Shown: piece by piece, positions 56,349-64,000 of the stretch
Numbering within the stretch: the stretch's first letter is position 1
Layout of the letters: each line of letters begins with the position of its first letter
From: Mycobacterium sp. E2479
Lineage (GTDB): Bacteria > Actinomycetota > Actinomycetes > Mycobacteriales > Mycobacteriaceae
DNA length: 64,000 bases
Direction: 5' to 3'
Assembly: GCF_001667925.1 (NCBI RefSeq)
Contig: NZ_LZJR01000096.1
Span: forward strand, 186,001 to 250,000
The notes under the pieces: model-generated
Databases searched by the model: none
Told to the model about the DNA's origin: nothing
The model's input: only the letters and a program-made list of their open reading frames with translations
Program-made: the position numbers and the translations under genes

Positions 56349-57838
56349 CATGGGGCGGCGCCCAACCCCAGCGTCTTCGTTCCCCAGGAGAAAACCTCGT
56401 CGTACAGCGCCGGTTCATCCGACAGCGTCGCCCCCAGGGACGGAACCATCTCCTTGAGCGCGGGCAGCCACGAGGCAAAGCGGTTGCCAAAGCAGCGTTG
56501 CAGGACGCCGAGCATGATAGGCACCGCCGTCGACGCTCCCGGGGAGCCGCCGAGCAGGCCCGCGATGCTGCCGTCGGCGGCGCCCACCACGGTGGTGTCG
56601 AAGTCGAGCACACCGCCCTTGCGCTTGTCCCGCCGGATCACCTGCACGCGCTGGCCGGCCAGCGTCAGCTCCCAATCCGGAGCGACCGCGGTCGGAGCGA
56701 ATTCGCGCAGCATGCGAAGCCGGCCCGGTTCGGACAGCCGCAGCTGGCCGATCAGGTATCTGAGCAGCGTCAGCTGACTGACGCCGACACCGAGCAGTGA
56801 GGCCAGGTTGTCCGGCTTGACCGAGCGCGGGAGATCGGTGAAGTGCCCGTGTTTCAAGAACTTCGGTGACCAGCCGGCGTACGGGCCGAACACCAGCCAA
56901 GGCTTGCCGTTGACGTAACGCAGGTCCAGATGCAGCGCCCCTAGCGGGGGGGCACCCGGTGCGGGCACGCCATACACTTTGGCCCGGTGTGCGGCGGTGA
57001 GCGCCGCGTTGCCGGCGCGCAGGAACCGACCGCCGATCGGGAATCCCGCGAAACCCCTGACCTCGTCGATGCCGGACTTCTGCAGCAGCGGCAGCGCATC
57101 ACCGCCGGCCCCGACGAAGACGAATTTAGCGTTCAGGCGGTGCTTTTCGCCGGTGCGCCGGTTGCGGATCGATAGCGTCCACGTGCCGTCGGACTGCCTT
57201 GACAGGTTGCGGACCTCGTGGCCGAACAGCGCGGTCGCGCCGCTGCGCACACAGAAACCTACGAGTTGTCGTGACAGGGCGCCGAAGTCGACGTCGGTGC
57301 CGTTGGGCGCCCAGTTGAGAGCCGTCGGTTCGGAGAAGTCACGTCCGGCCGCCATGAAGGGTAACCGGCGGGCGAACTCGCCCGGGTCGTCGATCAACTC
57401 AGTGCCGGCGAACAGCGGGTTGGGCGCCAATGCCTGCTGTCGGCGCCGCAGATAGTCGACCCGCTGCGCGCCACGCACGAAGCTCGCATGCGGGACTGCG
57501 GTGACGAAGCGTCGGTCGGTCAAAATCCCGTTCTCGACGGCGTAGGCCCAGAACTGGCGGGTCACCTGGAATTGCTCGTTGATGCGCACCGCTTTGCTGA
57601 TGTCGATCGAGCCGTCGGCGCGCTGCGGGGTGTAGTTCAGCTCGCACAGCGCCGAGTGCCCGGTGCCCGCGTTGTTCCACGGGCTACTGCTCTCGGCGGC
57701 GACGGCGTCCAGACGCTCCACGAAGGTCATCGACCAATCCGGCTGCAACCGGCGCAGCAAGGCTCCCAGCGTCGCGCTCATGATGCCCGCGCCTACCAGC
57801 ACGACGTCCGCTGACGTGGCTTTGGCTAGCGATGACAC
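56348..57838 (-). CDS. mqo: Malate:quinone oxidoreductase
   Basis: 496 residues from GTG 57836-57838 ([25 protein letters not shown]); M. tuberculosis Mqo is 493. FAD motif [55 protein letters not shown] and C-terminal [17 protein letters not shown] are intact. A membrane-associated FAD enzyme that oxidises malate to oxaloacetate and reduces menaquinone. It is followed by a MIRU pair and the GNAT gene. Confidence 0.96.
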   Translation of the reverse strand: MSSLAKATSADVVLVGAGIMSATLGALLRRLQPDWSMTFVERLDAVAAESSSPWNNAGTGHSALCELNYTPQRADGSIDISKAVRINEQFQVTRQFWAYAVENGILTDRRFVTAVPHASFVRGAQRVDYLRRRQQALAPNPLFAGTELIDDPGEFARRLPFMAAGRDFSEPTALNWAPNGTDVDFGALSRQLVGFCVRSGATALFGHEVRNLSRQSDGTWTLSIRNRRTGEKHRLNAKFVFVGAGGDALPLLQKSGIDEVRGFAGFPIGGRFLRAGNAALTAAHRAKVYGVPAPGAPPLGALHLDLRYVNGKPWLVFGPYAGWSPKFLKHGHFTDLPRSVKPDNLASLLGVGVSQLTLLRYLIGQLRLSEPGRLRMLREFAPTAVAPDWELTLAGQRVQVIRRDKRKGGVLDFDTTVVGAADGSIAGLLGGSPGASTAVPIMLGVLQRCFGNRFASWLPALKEMVPSLGATLSDEPALYDEVFSWGTKTLGLGAAP

Positions 57839-57948
57839 CGGCTTGCTGGTCCTTCCCTCGACTGGGCCGATCCCCAGGCTATCCCGAGGCAACGAGCCGC
57901 GAACCACGTGCGCCGCCCCGCACCCAGCAAAAGCTCTAAGCTGGCCTC

Positions 57949-58998
57949 GTGACTGGCAGGGTGACCGCCGAAGTGACCGGCTGGGTGCCCGATGTCCTCC
58001 CCGGTTACCAGCAACGCACCATTGCGCTCGGGGCCGACCCGGCGGGTGAGGGCGACATCGTCGCGACGCTGATACGGCGCGGACCCGAACCGCAGCAGGC
58101 GAGCGGCGAAATGGCGCCCGCAACGCACGCGGTGCTCGCGGTGCACGGCTACACCGACTACTTCTTCCATACCGAGCTGGCCGATCACTTCGCGGCTCGC
58201 GGCTTCGCCTTCTACGCGCTGGACCTCCACAAGTGCGGGCGATCGCATCGCGACGGGCAGACGCCGCACTTCATCACCGACCTCAAGAATTACGAGACCG
58301 AACTCGATCAGGCGCTGGCCGGCATCGCGGAACACCGCCAGGTGCTGCTGTACGCGCATTCCGCGGGCGGGCTCATCGTGCCGCTGTGGCTGGACCGGTT
58401 GCGCCGGCGAGACCCTACCGTGCACGCCCGCGTGGGCGGCCTGGTGCTCAACAGCCCGTTCTTGGAGCTGCCAGGGCCGCCCATCCTGCGGCATTCCGTG
58501 ACGGTGGCGCTGATCGCCGGCCTGTCGCGCGTGCGGTCCAAGGGCGTGGCCCGCTCGCCCGGTGAGGGTGGTTACGGCACCACCTTGCATCGCGCCTATG
58601 CCGGCGAATTCGACTACAACCTGCAATGGAAACCCGTGGGCGGGTTCCCCATCACCTTCGGCTGGCTGCACGCCATCCGCCGCGGCCAGGCCCGCCTGCA
58701 TCGCGGTCTCGACGTCGGCGTGCCAAATCTGATCCTGCGATCGGATCACAGCGTGCACGAGAGCTCCGATCCGGCGTCCATGCAGTGCGGCGACGCGGTT
58801 CTCGACGTCACCCAGATCGCCCGCTGGGCGGGCTGCATCGGCAACCGCACCTCCGTCGTCCCGGTGACCGACGCCAAGCACGACGTGTTCTTGTCGTTGC
58901 CCGGGCCGCGCGAAGTCGCCTATCGGGAACTGGATCTGTGGCTGGACGGCTACCTGTGCACCAAAGATGATGCCTCGGCGTCGCTGCGAAAGGGGTGA
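57949..58998 (+). CDS. Alpha/beta hydrolase (Rv2854-type)
   Basis: 349 residues from a GTG start. Serine hydrolase motifs: [10 protein letters not shown], elbow [12 protein letters not shown] with the nucleophile Ser, and late [12 protein letters not shown] with the His. It resembles monoacylglycerol lipase/PldB-type hydrolases. Substrate unknown. It precedes mtr by 4 bases and is conserved there in M. tuberculosis (Rv2854-Rv2855), so the two are likely co-transcribed. Confidence 0.88.
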   Translation: MTGRVTAEVTGWVPDVLPGYQQRTIALGADPAGEGDIVATLIRRGPEPQQASGEMAPATHAVLAVHGYTDYFFHTELADHFAARGFAFYALDLHKCGRSHRDGQTPHFITDLKNYETELDQALAGIAEHRQVLLYAHSAGGLIVPLWLDRLRRRDPTVHARVGGLVLNSPFLELPGPPILRHSVTVALIAGLSRVRSKGVARSPGEGGYGTTLHRAYAGEFDYNLQWKPVGGFPITFGWLHAIRRGQARLHRGLDVGVPNLILRSDHSVHESSDPASMQCGDAVLDVTQIARWAGCIGNRTSVVPVTDAKHDVFLSLPGPREVAYRELDLWLDGYLCTKDDASASLRKG

Positions 58999-59002
58999 CG
59001 GC

Positions 59003-60382
59003 TTGGAGACCTACGACCTCGCGATCATCGGAACCGGTTCGGGCAACAGCATTCTCGATGACCGCTTCGACGAAAAACGAGTGGCGATCTGCGAAGAGGG
59101 CACCTTCGGTGGCACTTGTTTGAACGTCGGGTGCATCCCGACCAAGATGTTCGTCTACGCCGCCGAGGTCGCCCAGACGATCCGGGACGCGGCGCGCTTT
59201 GGCATCGACGCACACATCGACAGGGTGCGCTGGGACGACATCGTCTCGCGCATTTTCGGGCGCATCGATCCGATAGGAGTCGGCGGTGAGGACTATCGCA
59301 GCGCCGCGCCGAACGTCGACGTTTACAAGCAACACACCCGGTTCGGTCGGGTCCAATCCGACGGGCGTTACCTGTTGCGCACCGATGCCGGCGACGAGTT
59401 CACGGCCGACCAGGTGGTGATCGCCGCTGGGGCGCGGGCCGTGGTGCCCCCGGCGATCCTCGAGTGCGGCGCCCGGTACCACACCAGCGACACGATCATG
59501 CGCATCCCAGAACTGCCAGAGCATCTGGTGATCGTCGGAGGCGGTTTCGTGGCGGCCGAATTCGCCCACATCTTCTCCTCCCTGGGCTCGCGCGTCACCC
59601 TGGTGGTCCGGGGCGCCACACTGCTGCGGCATCTCGACGACGTCGTCAGCGAACGTTTCACCCGGATCGCGTCGAGCAAATGGGAATTGCACACCCACCG
59701 CAACGTCGTGGGCGCCGAAAATCAAGGTTCGGGCGTCGCGGTGCAACTCGACGACGGGCGCACCGTGCACGCCGATGCGCTGCTGGTGGCGACCGGCCGG
59801 GTGCCCAACGCGGATCAACTCGACCTCGAGCAGGCCGGCGTCGCCGTCGAGGACGGCCTGGTGGCCGTCGATCAGTACCAGCGAACCACGGCGCGCGGGG
59901 TTTTCGCCCTCGGCGACGTCTCGTCGCCGTATCAGCTCAAGCACGTCGCTAATCACGAAGCGCGCGTCGTGCAGCACAACCTGTTGTGTGACTGGGACGA
60001 CACCGAGTCGATGGCCGTCACCGACCATCGCTACGTGCCCGCGGCGGTGTTCACCGATCCACAGGTCGCCTCCGTCGGATTGACCGAAAACGAAGCCATC
60101 GCAAAGGGGTTCAAAGTTTCGGTGAAGATCCAGGACTACGGCGACGTCGCCTACGGTTGGGCGTCGGAGGACACCACCGGGATCGTCAAGCTCGTCGCCG
60201 AGCGCGGCACCGGGAGGCTGCTGGGCGCACACATCATGGGCCATCAGGCCTCATCCATCATCCAGCCGTTGATCCAGGCGATGAGCTTCGGCCTCACCAC
60301 GCCGGAGATGGCTCGCGGACAGTACTGGATCCATCCGGCGCTGCCCGAAGCGCTGGAGAACGCGCTACTGGGTCTGCGCTGA
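59003..60382 (+). CDS. mtr: Mycothione reductase
   Basis: 459 residues, same as the M. tuberculosis enzyme, but started by TTG at 59003 with aaagggg 8-14 bases upstream. Pyridine nucleotide-disulfide reductase motifs: GTGSGNS, redox pair C39-LNVG-C44, second Rossmann GGGFVAAEFAHI, VFALGDVSSPYQLKHVA and C-terminal HPALPEALEN with the active-site His. It reduces mycothiol disulfide with NADPH, keeping the main actinobacterial thiol reduced. Confidence 0.96.
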   Translation: METYDLAIIGTGSGNSILDDRFDEKRVAICEEGTFGGTCLNVGCIPTKMFVYAAEVAQTIRDAARFGIDAHIDRVRWDDIVSRIFGRIDPIGVGGEDYRSAAPNVDVYKQHTRFGRVQSDGRYLLRTDAGDEFTADQVVIAAGARAVVPPAILECGARYHTSDTIMRIPELPEHLVIVGGGFVAAEFAHIFSSLGSRVTLVVRGATLLRHLDDVVSERFTRIASSKWELHTHRNVVGAENQGSGVAVQLDDGRTVHADALLVATGRVPNADQLDLEQAGVAVEDGLVAVDQYQRTTARGVFALGDVSSPYQLKHVANHEARVVQHNLLCDWDDTESMAVTDHRYVPAAVFTDPQVASVGLTENEAIAKGFKVSVKIQDYGDVAYGWASEDTTGIVKLVAERGTGRLLGAHIMGHQASSIIQPLIQAMSFGLTTPEMARGQYWIHPALPEALENALLGLR

Positions 60383-60384
60383 CC

Positions 60385-60876
60385 TCAGCCCCGGCGCGGC
60401 CGGAGGTCGGACTTGTCGTCCTGGCATTGCGGACACAGGCCGTGCAGCGTCAGCCCGGCGGCCTCCGAGAGCGCGAACGAGCTGCCCGCCATCGCGTGTT
60501 CGAGCGCCGAACTCAGCTGCCGGGCGGGCACCTCGATGATGGTGCCGCAGTTGGTACACACCGCGTGATGATGCGGCACAGTGGCCAACCCGTAGGTCGT
60601 CACACCGCCGTCGAGTGTCAATGCGTGCAGCACACCCTGATCGACGAGGGTGGTCACGGTGCGGTAGACGGTCGCCACGTCGGGTGCGTGGGCCCCGGTA
60701 GGCAGGCACTCCCGCAGCCGCCGGTAGATCTCGGCGACCGGGAGGTGACCGTTGACGGGTTCGAGCACCGCCAGCACCTGGATGCGGGAGGCCATTCGCC
60801 GCAGCCCCCGGGCGCGCAGAAAATCGCCGATCCTCTCGGTGACCGACGCATCCAGTGCCGACGGCTTGGGCGCCAC
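60385..60876 (-). CDS. Fur-family metalloregulator, candidate nickel regulator
   Basis: 163 residues from GTG 60874-60876 (VAPKPSALDASVTERIGDFL); upstream in-frame codons are not convincing. Fur fold: winged helix with HLPVAEIYRRLRE and PDVATVYRTVTTLVDQGVLH, then metal sites VPHHHAVCTNCGTI and CPQC (paired CxxC structural zinc). Not an obvious FurA/Zur copy. It sits between mtr and nicT, where M. tuberculosis has no regulator, and diverges from the nickel permease; by analogy to streptomycete Nur it may repress nickel uptake when Ni is ample. It may also act on hyp/hhy genes. Confidence 0.85.
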   Translation of the reverse strand: MAPKPSALDASVTERIGDFLRARGLRRMASRIQVLAVLEPVNGHLPVAEIYRRLRECLPTGAHAPDVATVYRTVTTLVDQGVLHALTLDGGVTTYGLATVPHHHAVCTNCGTIIEVPARQLSSALEHAMAGSSFALSEAAGLTLHGLCPQCQDDKSDLRPRRG

Positions 60877-60951
60877 GCGTTTCAGTGTCGCGCCCAAGCG
60901 GTCGGATCGCCAGTGTTCGACGCAATCTAGACTCCGCGGTTCCTGCGACTC

Positions 60952-60968
60952 GCTTGCATCTGGCAAGC
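60952..60968. promoter_or_regulatory. Palindromic operator candidate in fur-nicT gap
   Basis: Perfect inverted repeat GCTTGC-ATCTG-GCAAGC, 76 bases before the fur-like start and 67 before nicT. The TTGC/GCAA half-sites recall Nur boxes of Streptomyces (TGCaa-N5-ttGCA), although the spacing of the half-sites differs. It is the only strong dyad I see in the 158-base gap. Confidence 0.5.
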
Positions 60969-61034
60969 CGTGGAACTTACAGTCGTGCCGGTTGTTCTCA
61001 GCCGATACCGCAAGGACGCGCCGGAAGGACCCCA

Positions 61035-62147
61035 GTGGCCAGTACCGAGATCGCCTGGCGGCCGTCAAGGACCACCGGGCCTCTCGGCGCCCTGACGCCC
61101 GCGGAATGGGGCCGACTTGCATCGATGCTAGCGGTGATCGTCGCGTTGCACCTGCTCGGCTGGCTCACCATGGTGGTCTTCGTCGCACCGGCCCAATACA
61201 GCCTGGGCGGCAAAGCTTTTGGCGTCGGAATCGGATTGACGGCCTACACCCTGGGCATGCGCCATGCCTTCGACGCCGACCATATCGCCGCCATCGACAA
61301 CACCACTCGAAAGCTGATGAACGACGGGCAACGACCGCTGGCCGTTGGCTTCTTCTTCTCGCTGGGCCACTCGACGGTGGTCTTCGGGCTGGCGGTGCTG
61401 CTGGCGTGCGGGGTGAAGACGGTTGTCGGACCGGTCAGCGACGACTCCTCGACACTGCACCACTACACCGGGCTGATCGGCACCAGTGTCTCGGGTGTGT
61501 TTCTGTACGCGATCGCGCTTCTCAACGTCATCGTTCTGGTCGGCATACTGCGCGTCTTGGCGCGGCTACGCCGGGGCGAATACGACCCCGGCACCGACGC
61601 GGCCGAATTGGAGCGGCATCTGGACAACCGTGGTCTGATGAACCGACTGCTCGGCCGCTTCACGAAGTCGATCACCAGGTCCTGGCACTGTTACCCCGTC
61701 GGCTTGCTGTTCGGGCTCGGGTTCGACACCGCCACCGAGATCGCGCTGCTGGTGCTGGCCGGCACCAGCGCCGCCGCCGGGCTGCCCTGGTATGCCATCG
61801 TTTGCCTGCCGGTGCTGTTCACCGCCGGCATGTGCCTGCTGGACACGATCGACGGTTCGTTCATGAATTTCGCCTACGGCTGGGCGTTTTCCAACCCGGT
61901 GCGCAAGATCTACTACAACATCACCATCACAGCGCTGTCGGTGGCGGTCGCGTGGGTGATCGGCAGCGTCGAACTGCTCGCCCTGTTGGCCGACCAGTTC
62001 GGCTGGCGAGGCTCGTTCTGGAACTGGATCGGCGGGCTGGACCTCAACACCGTCGGCTATTTCGTGGTCGGCATGTTCGTCGCGACGTGGGCGGTCGCTC
62101 TACTCGTGTGGCGTTACGGGCGCATCGAAGAAAAGTGGACCGCGTGA
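61035..62147 (+). CDS. nicT: High-affinity nickel permease (NiCoT family)
   Basis: 370 residues from GTG 61035 (VASTEIAWRPSR), with ggaagga 6-12 bases upstream. NiCoT signatures: GMRHAFDADHIAAIDNTTRKLM (HX4DH, nickel-binding helix II), FFFSLGHSTVV, GFDTATEIALL and GMCLLDTIDGSFMNFAYGWAF. Eight transmembrane helices. It imports Ni(II) (and perhaps Co) for urease and hydrogenase. In M. tuberculosis nicT (Rv2856) follows mtr directly; here a Fur-type gene is in between and hyp genes follow. Confidence 0.95.
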   Translation: MASTEIAWRPSRTTGPLGALTPAEWGRLASMLAVIVALHLLGWLTMVVFVAPAQYSLGGKAFGVGIGLTAYTLGMRHAFDADHIAAIDNTTRKLMNDGQRPLAVGFFFSLGHSTVVFGLAVLLACGVKTVVGPVSDDSSTLHHYTGLIGTSVSGVFLYAIALLNVIVLVGILRVLARLRRGEYDPGTDAAELERHLDNRGLMNRLLGRFTKSITRSWHCYPVGLLFGLGFDTATEIALLVLAGTSAAAGLPWYAIVCLPVLFTAGMCLLDTIDGSFMNFAYGWAFSNPVRKIYYNITITALSVAVAWVIGSVELLALLADQFGWRGSFWNWIGGLDLNTVGYFVVGMFVATWAVALLVWRYGRIEEKWTA

Positions 62148-62249
62148 GCCGGCCGGCAAAGGGCTGACCACAAACCGCCCTTCGGGTGTAGAACAGTGCT
62201 CATGGGCTCGTTGGCCTGCGCCCAGCTCACGGATCGGCGGTGACCGGCA

Positions 62250-62585
62250 ATGCATGAGCTGTCGCTGTGCGAAGCGATCGCCGGTGTCGTCAAGGATCAC
62301 GCCGACGGTCGGCACGTCGACGTGGTGCGGGTGCGCGTGGGCGCCCTTCGGCAGGTGGTGCCGGAGTCGCTGTCCTTCTGCTGGACGCTGGTCCGCGACG
62401 CCGAGGACATGCCGGACGCCGAACTGGAACTCGAGTGCGTCGGCGCCGAAGTCAAGTGCCGGGCATGCGGCGGGCAATCCGACATCACCTCGCCGTGGTC
62501 GATCTGGTGTCCCCGGTGTGACAGCTCCGACGTCGAGGTGCTGCGCGGCAACGAATTCTTGGTGACATCATTGGATGTCTCGTGA
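62250..62585 (+). CDS. hypA: Hydrogenase nickel-insertion protein HypA
   Basis: 111 residues, the usual length. The N-terminal MHELSLCEAI supplies the nickel ligand His2. Zinc site CRACGG and CPRCDS as two CxxC pairs near residues 73 and 90. HypA binds nickel and passes it with HypB to the hydrogenase large-subunit precursor. It lies 102 bases after nicT and 12 bases before hypB, consistent with a nickel-import-to-insertion operon. Confidence 0.95.
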   Translation: MHELSLCEAIAGVVKDHADGRHVDVVRVRVGALRQVVPESLSFCWTLVRDAEDMPDAELELECVGAEVKCRACGGQSDITSPWSIWCPRCDSSDVEVLRGNEFLVTSLDVS

Positions 62586-62597
62586 AAGGCGTTGACG

Positions 62598-63371
62598 ATG
62601 GGTAGATTTCATCGACACGACGACGGAACCGTGCACGCCCACGAACACGATCACCTTCCCCACGATCACGAACATGGCGATCACAGCCGCTATCAGACCG
62701 GCAGTCAGCGCATCGACGTGCTGGAAGCGATCTTCGCGGAGAACGACGTGCTCGCCGACGCCAACCGGGCGGCCTTCGAGAGCAATGGGGTTCGCACCCT
62801 CAACCTGATGAGCTCCCCGGGGTCGGGCAAGACCACCATCTTACAGGCAACGCTCGACGAACTCGCCGGGGAACTGGCGCTGGGGGTGATCGAAGGTGAT
62901 ATCGCCACCGACCTGGACGCGGCAAAGCTCATCGGGCGCGGCGCCCAGGTCTCACTGCTCAATACCAGCAACGGATTTGGCGGCGAATGCCACCTCGACG
63001 CTCCCATGATCAACCGCGCGCTGTCAGGTCTCGACCTCGCCGCGCTGGACCTGGTGGTCATCGAGAACGTCGGAAATCTGGTCTGCCCGGCGGAGTTCGA
63101 CGTCGGCGAGCACGCCAAGGCGATGGTGTATTCGGTGACCGAGGGCGAAGACAAGCCACTAAAGTATCCGGTGATGTTCCGGTCCGTGGACGTGGTGCTG
63201 CTCAACAAGATCGACTTGGTGCCCCACCTCGAGGTGGATGTCGACACGTACATCGCCCATGTCCGCAAAGTGAATGCGACAGCGACGATTTTGCCGGTCA
63301 GCGCGCGCACCGGCGATGGCATGAGTGCCTGGTTCGGCTGGCTGCGGCGCTTCGCCACTGACGCGGCCTGA
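62598..63371 (+). CDS. hypB: Hydrogenase nickel-incorporation GTPase HypB
   Basis: 257 residues from ATG 62598 (MGRFHRHDDG); a TTG two codons upstream is an alternative. The first 30 residues hold about ten His (HRHDDGTVHAHEHDHLPHDH), a nickel-storage tail. The GTPase core has P-loop MSSPGSGKTT, GDIATDLDA, CHLDAPMI with the metal-site Cys-His, NLVCPAEFDVGEHAK and NKIDL. It hydrolyses GTP to release nickel into the hydrogenase apoprotein. Coupled to hypA. Confidence 0.95.
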   Translation: MGRFHRHDDGTVHAHEHDHLPHDHEHGDHSRYQTGSQRIDVLEAIFAENDVLADANRAAFESNGVRTLNLMSSPGSGKTTILQATLDELAGELALGVIEGDIATDLDAAKLIGRGAQVSLLNTSNGFGGECHLDAPMINRALSGLDLAALDLVVIENVGNLVCPAEFDVGEHAKAMVYSVTEGEDKPLKYPVMFRSVDVVLLNKIDLVPHLEVDVDTYIAHVRKVNATATILPVSARTGDGMSAWFGWLRRFATDAA

Positions 63372-63525
63372 ACGGCGCGCGTGGGCTCGGGCCGGTGCGA
63401 TCGCTCCTGCGAAACATTCGCAAGACTCGCTAATTCGATGCTGCCGAACGCCACTGATCGGCCAGGCACGACACGGCTTTTCGCCGCTGTGCAACCCGCG
63501 GACAGTAGCGAGTACCGGCGAACCG

Positions 63526-63554
63526 TTGACAACGCCCGATAGCGGGAGTAGACC
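63526..63554 (+). promoter_or_regulatory. Candidate promoter for hhyS
   Basis: TTGACA (63526-63531), 17-base spacer, TAGACC (63549-63554) in the 264-base gap between hypB and hhyS, about 80 bases before the hhyS start. The -35 is ideal, the -10 only fair. No gene was found in the rest of this gap. A separate promoter would let the hydrogenase be induced on its own. Confidence 0.4.
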
Positions 63555-63635
63555 CAAAAAATAGCGCTGCGCAAGTGGGCCGACGGTCGACTCCGGTGGC
63601 GCAGGAGCCCCAGCCCGGCTCCGGAAAGCTGCAGC

Positions 63636-64000
63636 ATGCCAACAGAAGCAGCAGTCAAGGCAGAACAAACATTGATCCATGTTCTATGGATTAACGCGGG
63701 CCTCAGTTGTGACGGTGATTCGGTGGCATTGACTGCTGCCACCCAGCCCAGCGTCGAGGAGATCGCTTTGGGTGCCCTGCCCGGACTCCCCCAGATCGCC
63801 GTGCACTGGCCCCTCATCGACTTCGAATGCGGACCCAACGGAGGGGCGGACGACTTCTTGGAGTGGTTCTTCAAGGCCGACCGCGGCGAGTTGGAACCGT
63901 TTGTGCTCGTTGTCGAAGGATCCATCCCGAACGAGAAGATCAAGGACGAGGGCTACTGGTGCGGCTTCGGCAACGACCCGGCCACCGGGCAGCCGATGAC
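63636..64000 (+). CDS. hhyS: Group 1h (former group 5) [NiFe]-hydrogenase small subunit, 3' end cut by window
   Basis: First 121 residues, ATG 63636 with ggaaag 9-14 bases upstream. The sequence HVLWINAGLSCDGDSVALTA, EEIALGALPGLPQIAVHWPLIDFECGP and VEGSIPNEKIKDEGYWCGFGNDPATGQP is that of actinobacterial high-affinity uptake hydrogenases (M. smegmatis Hyd2/Hhy, Streptomyces, R. eutropha AH). The proximal-cluster motif is C25-x-x-D28 in place of C-x-x-C. No Tat signal, in agreement with the family. It transfers electrons from H2, at atmospheric levels, to the respiratory chain. hhyL should follow outside the window. Confidence 0.93.
   Translation, partial: MPTEAAVKAEQTLIHVLWINAGLSCDGDSVALTAATQPSVEEIALGALPGLPQIAVHWPLIDFECGPNGGADDFLEWFFKADRGELEPFVLVVEGSIPNEKIKDEGYWCGFGNDPATGQPM

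Noticed and set aside
63486-63506. caacccgcggacag in the hypB-hhyS gap, shared with the 24-bp ribF repeat
   Set aside because: Only 14 bases agree and no tandem structure is present; chance similarity in GC-rich DNA cannot be excluded.

Overview
The window is GC-rich DNA from a mycobacterium. Almost every gene in the middle two thirds has a recognisable Mycobacterium tuberculosis counterpart in nearly the same order: dapB, ald, pepR, gpsI/pnp, rpsO, ribF, sirR, fadE21, ltp1, truB, pptT, pptH, echA16, nrnA, rbfA, infB, nusA, rimP, proS, efpA, cysG, cobB, cobO, mqo, mtr, nicT. GTG starts and ATGA/GTGA stop-start overlaps are frequent. A single-chain long-chain acyl-CoA carboxylase (the enzyme type described in M. 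avium subsp. paratuberculosis), an actinobacterial high-affinity [NiFe]-hydrogenase and MIRU-like repeats suggest a slow-growing non-tuberculous species, perhaps near the M. avium complex. The species cannot be fixed from the sequence alone.

Layout. 1-10 kb: accessory lipid genes on the minus strand (fatty acyl-CoA synthetase plus fused acyl-CoA carboxylase; SDR plus two acyl-CoA dehydrogenases), a small secreted glycine-rich protein and an internally deleted glycosyltransferase remnant. 10.5-23.5 kb: dapB block, a TetR/Rieske oxygenase/DapB-like dehydrogenase unit, a decayed GNAT gene, an oxidation operon (ferritin-like hydrolase, EphD-like hydrolase-SDR fusion, FNR-type reductase), a Baeyer-Villiger monooxygenase pseudogene, and ald. 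23.5-36.3 kb: RNA decay and ribosome genes (pnp, rpsO), pepR, ribF, sirR, fadE21-ltp1, and the truB-pptT-pptH operon. 36.5-48.9 kb: secreted and DUF proteins, echA16, then nrnA-rbfA-infB-ylxR-nusA-rimP (translation/transcription maturation) and proS. 49-57.8 kb: efpA, siroheme/cobalamin genes and mqo. 57.9-64 kb: mycothione reductase and a nickel/hydrogenase module.

The most interesting region is the right end. A Fur-family regulator diverges from nicT (nickel permease), followed by hypA and hypB (nickel insertion) and the start of hhyS, the small subunit of a group 1h (formerly group 5) H2-scavenging hydrogenase. A 6-5-6 palindrome lies in the fur-nicT gap. Together these look like a nickel-controlled atmospheric-H2 oxidation locus attached to the conserved mtr-nicT backbone.

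A second theme is short repeats at gene ends. A dispersed 55-56 bp dyad element at three places supplies stop codons to neighbouring genes and shows a compensatory base change in its stem. Other tandem repeats duplicate the 3' ends of ribF (24 bp x5) and truB (56 bp x2), and a 53 bp MIRU pair lies between mqo and a GNAT gene. Three genes are visibly broken: a glycosyltransferase (internal deletion), a GNAT acetyltransferase (1-nt deletion) and a flavin monooxygenase (one amber codon). No rRNA, tRNA, CRISPR array, transposase or prophage was seen.
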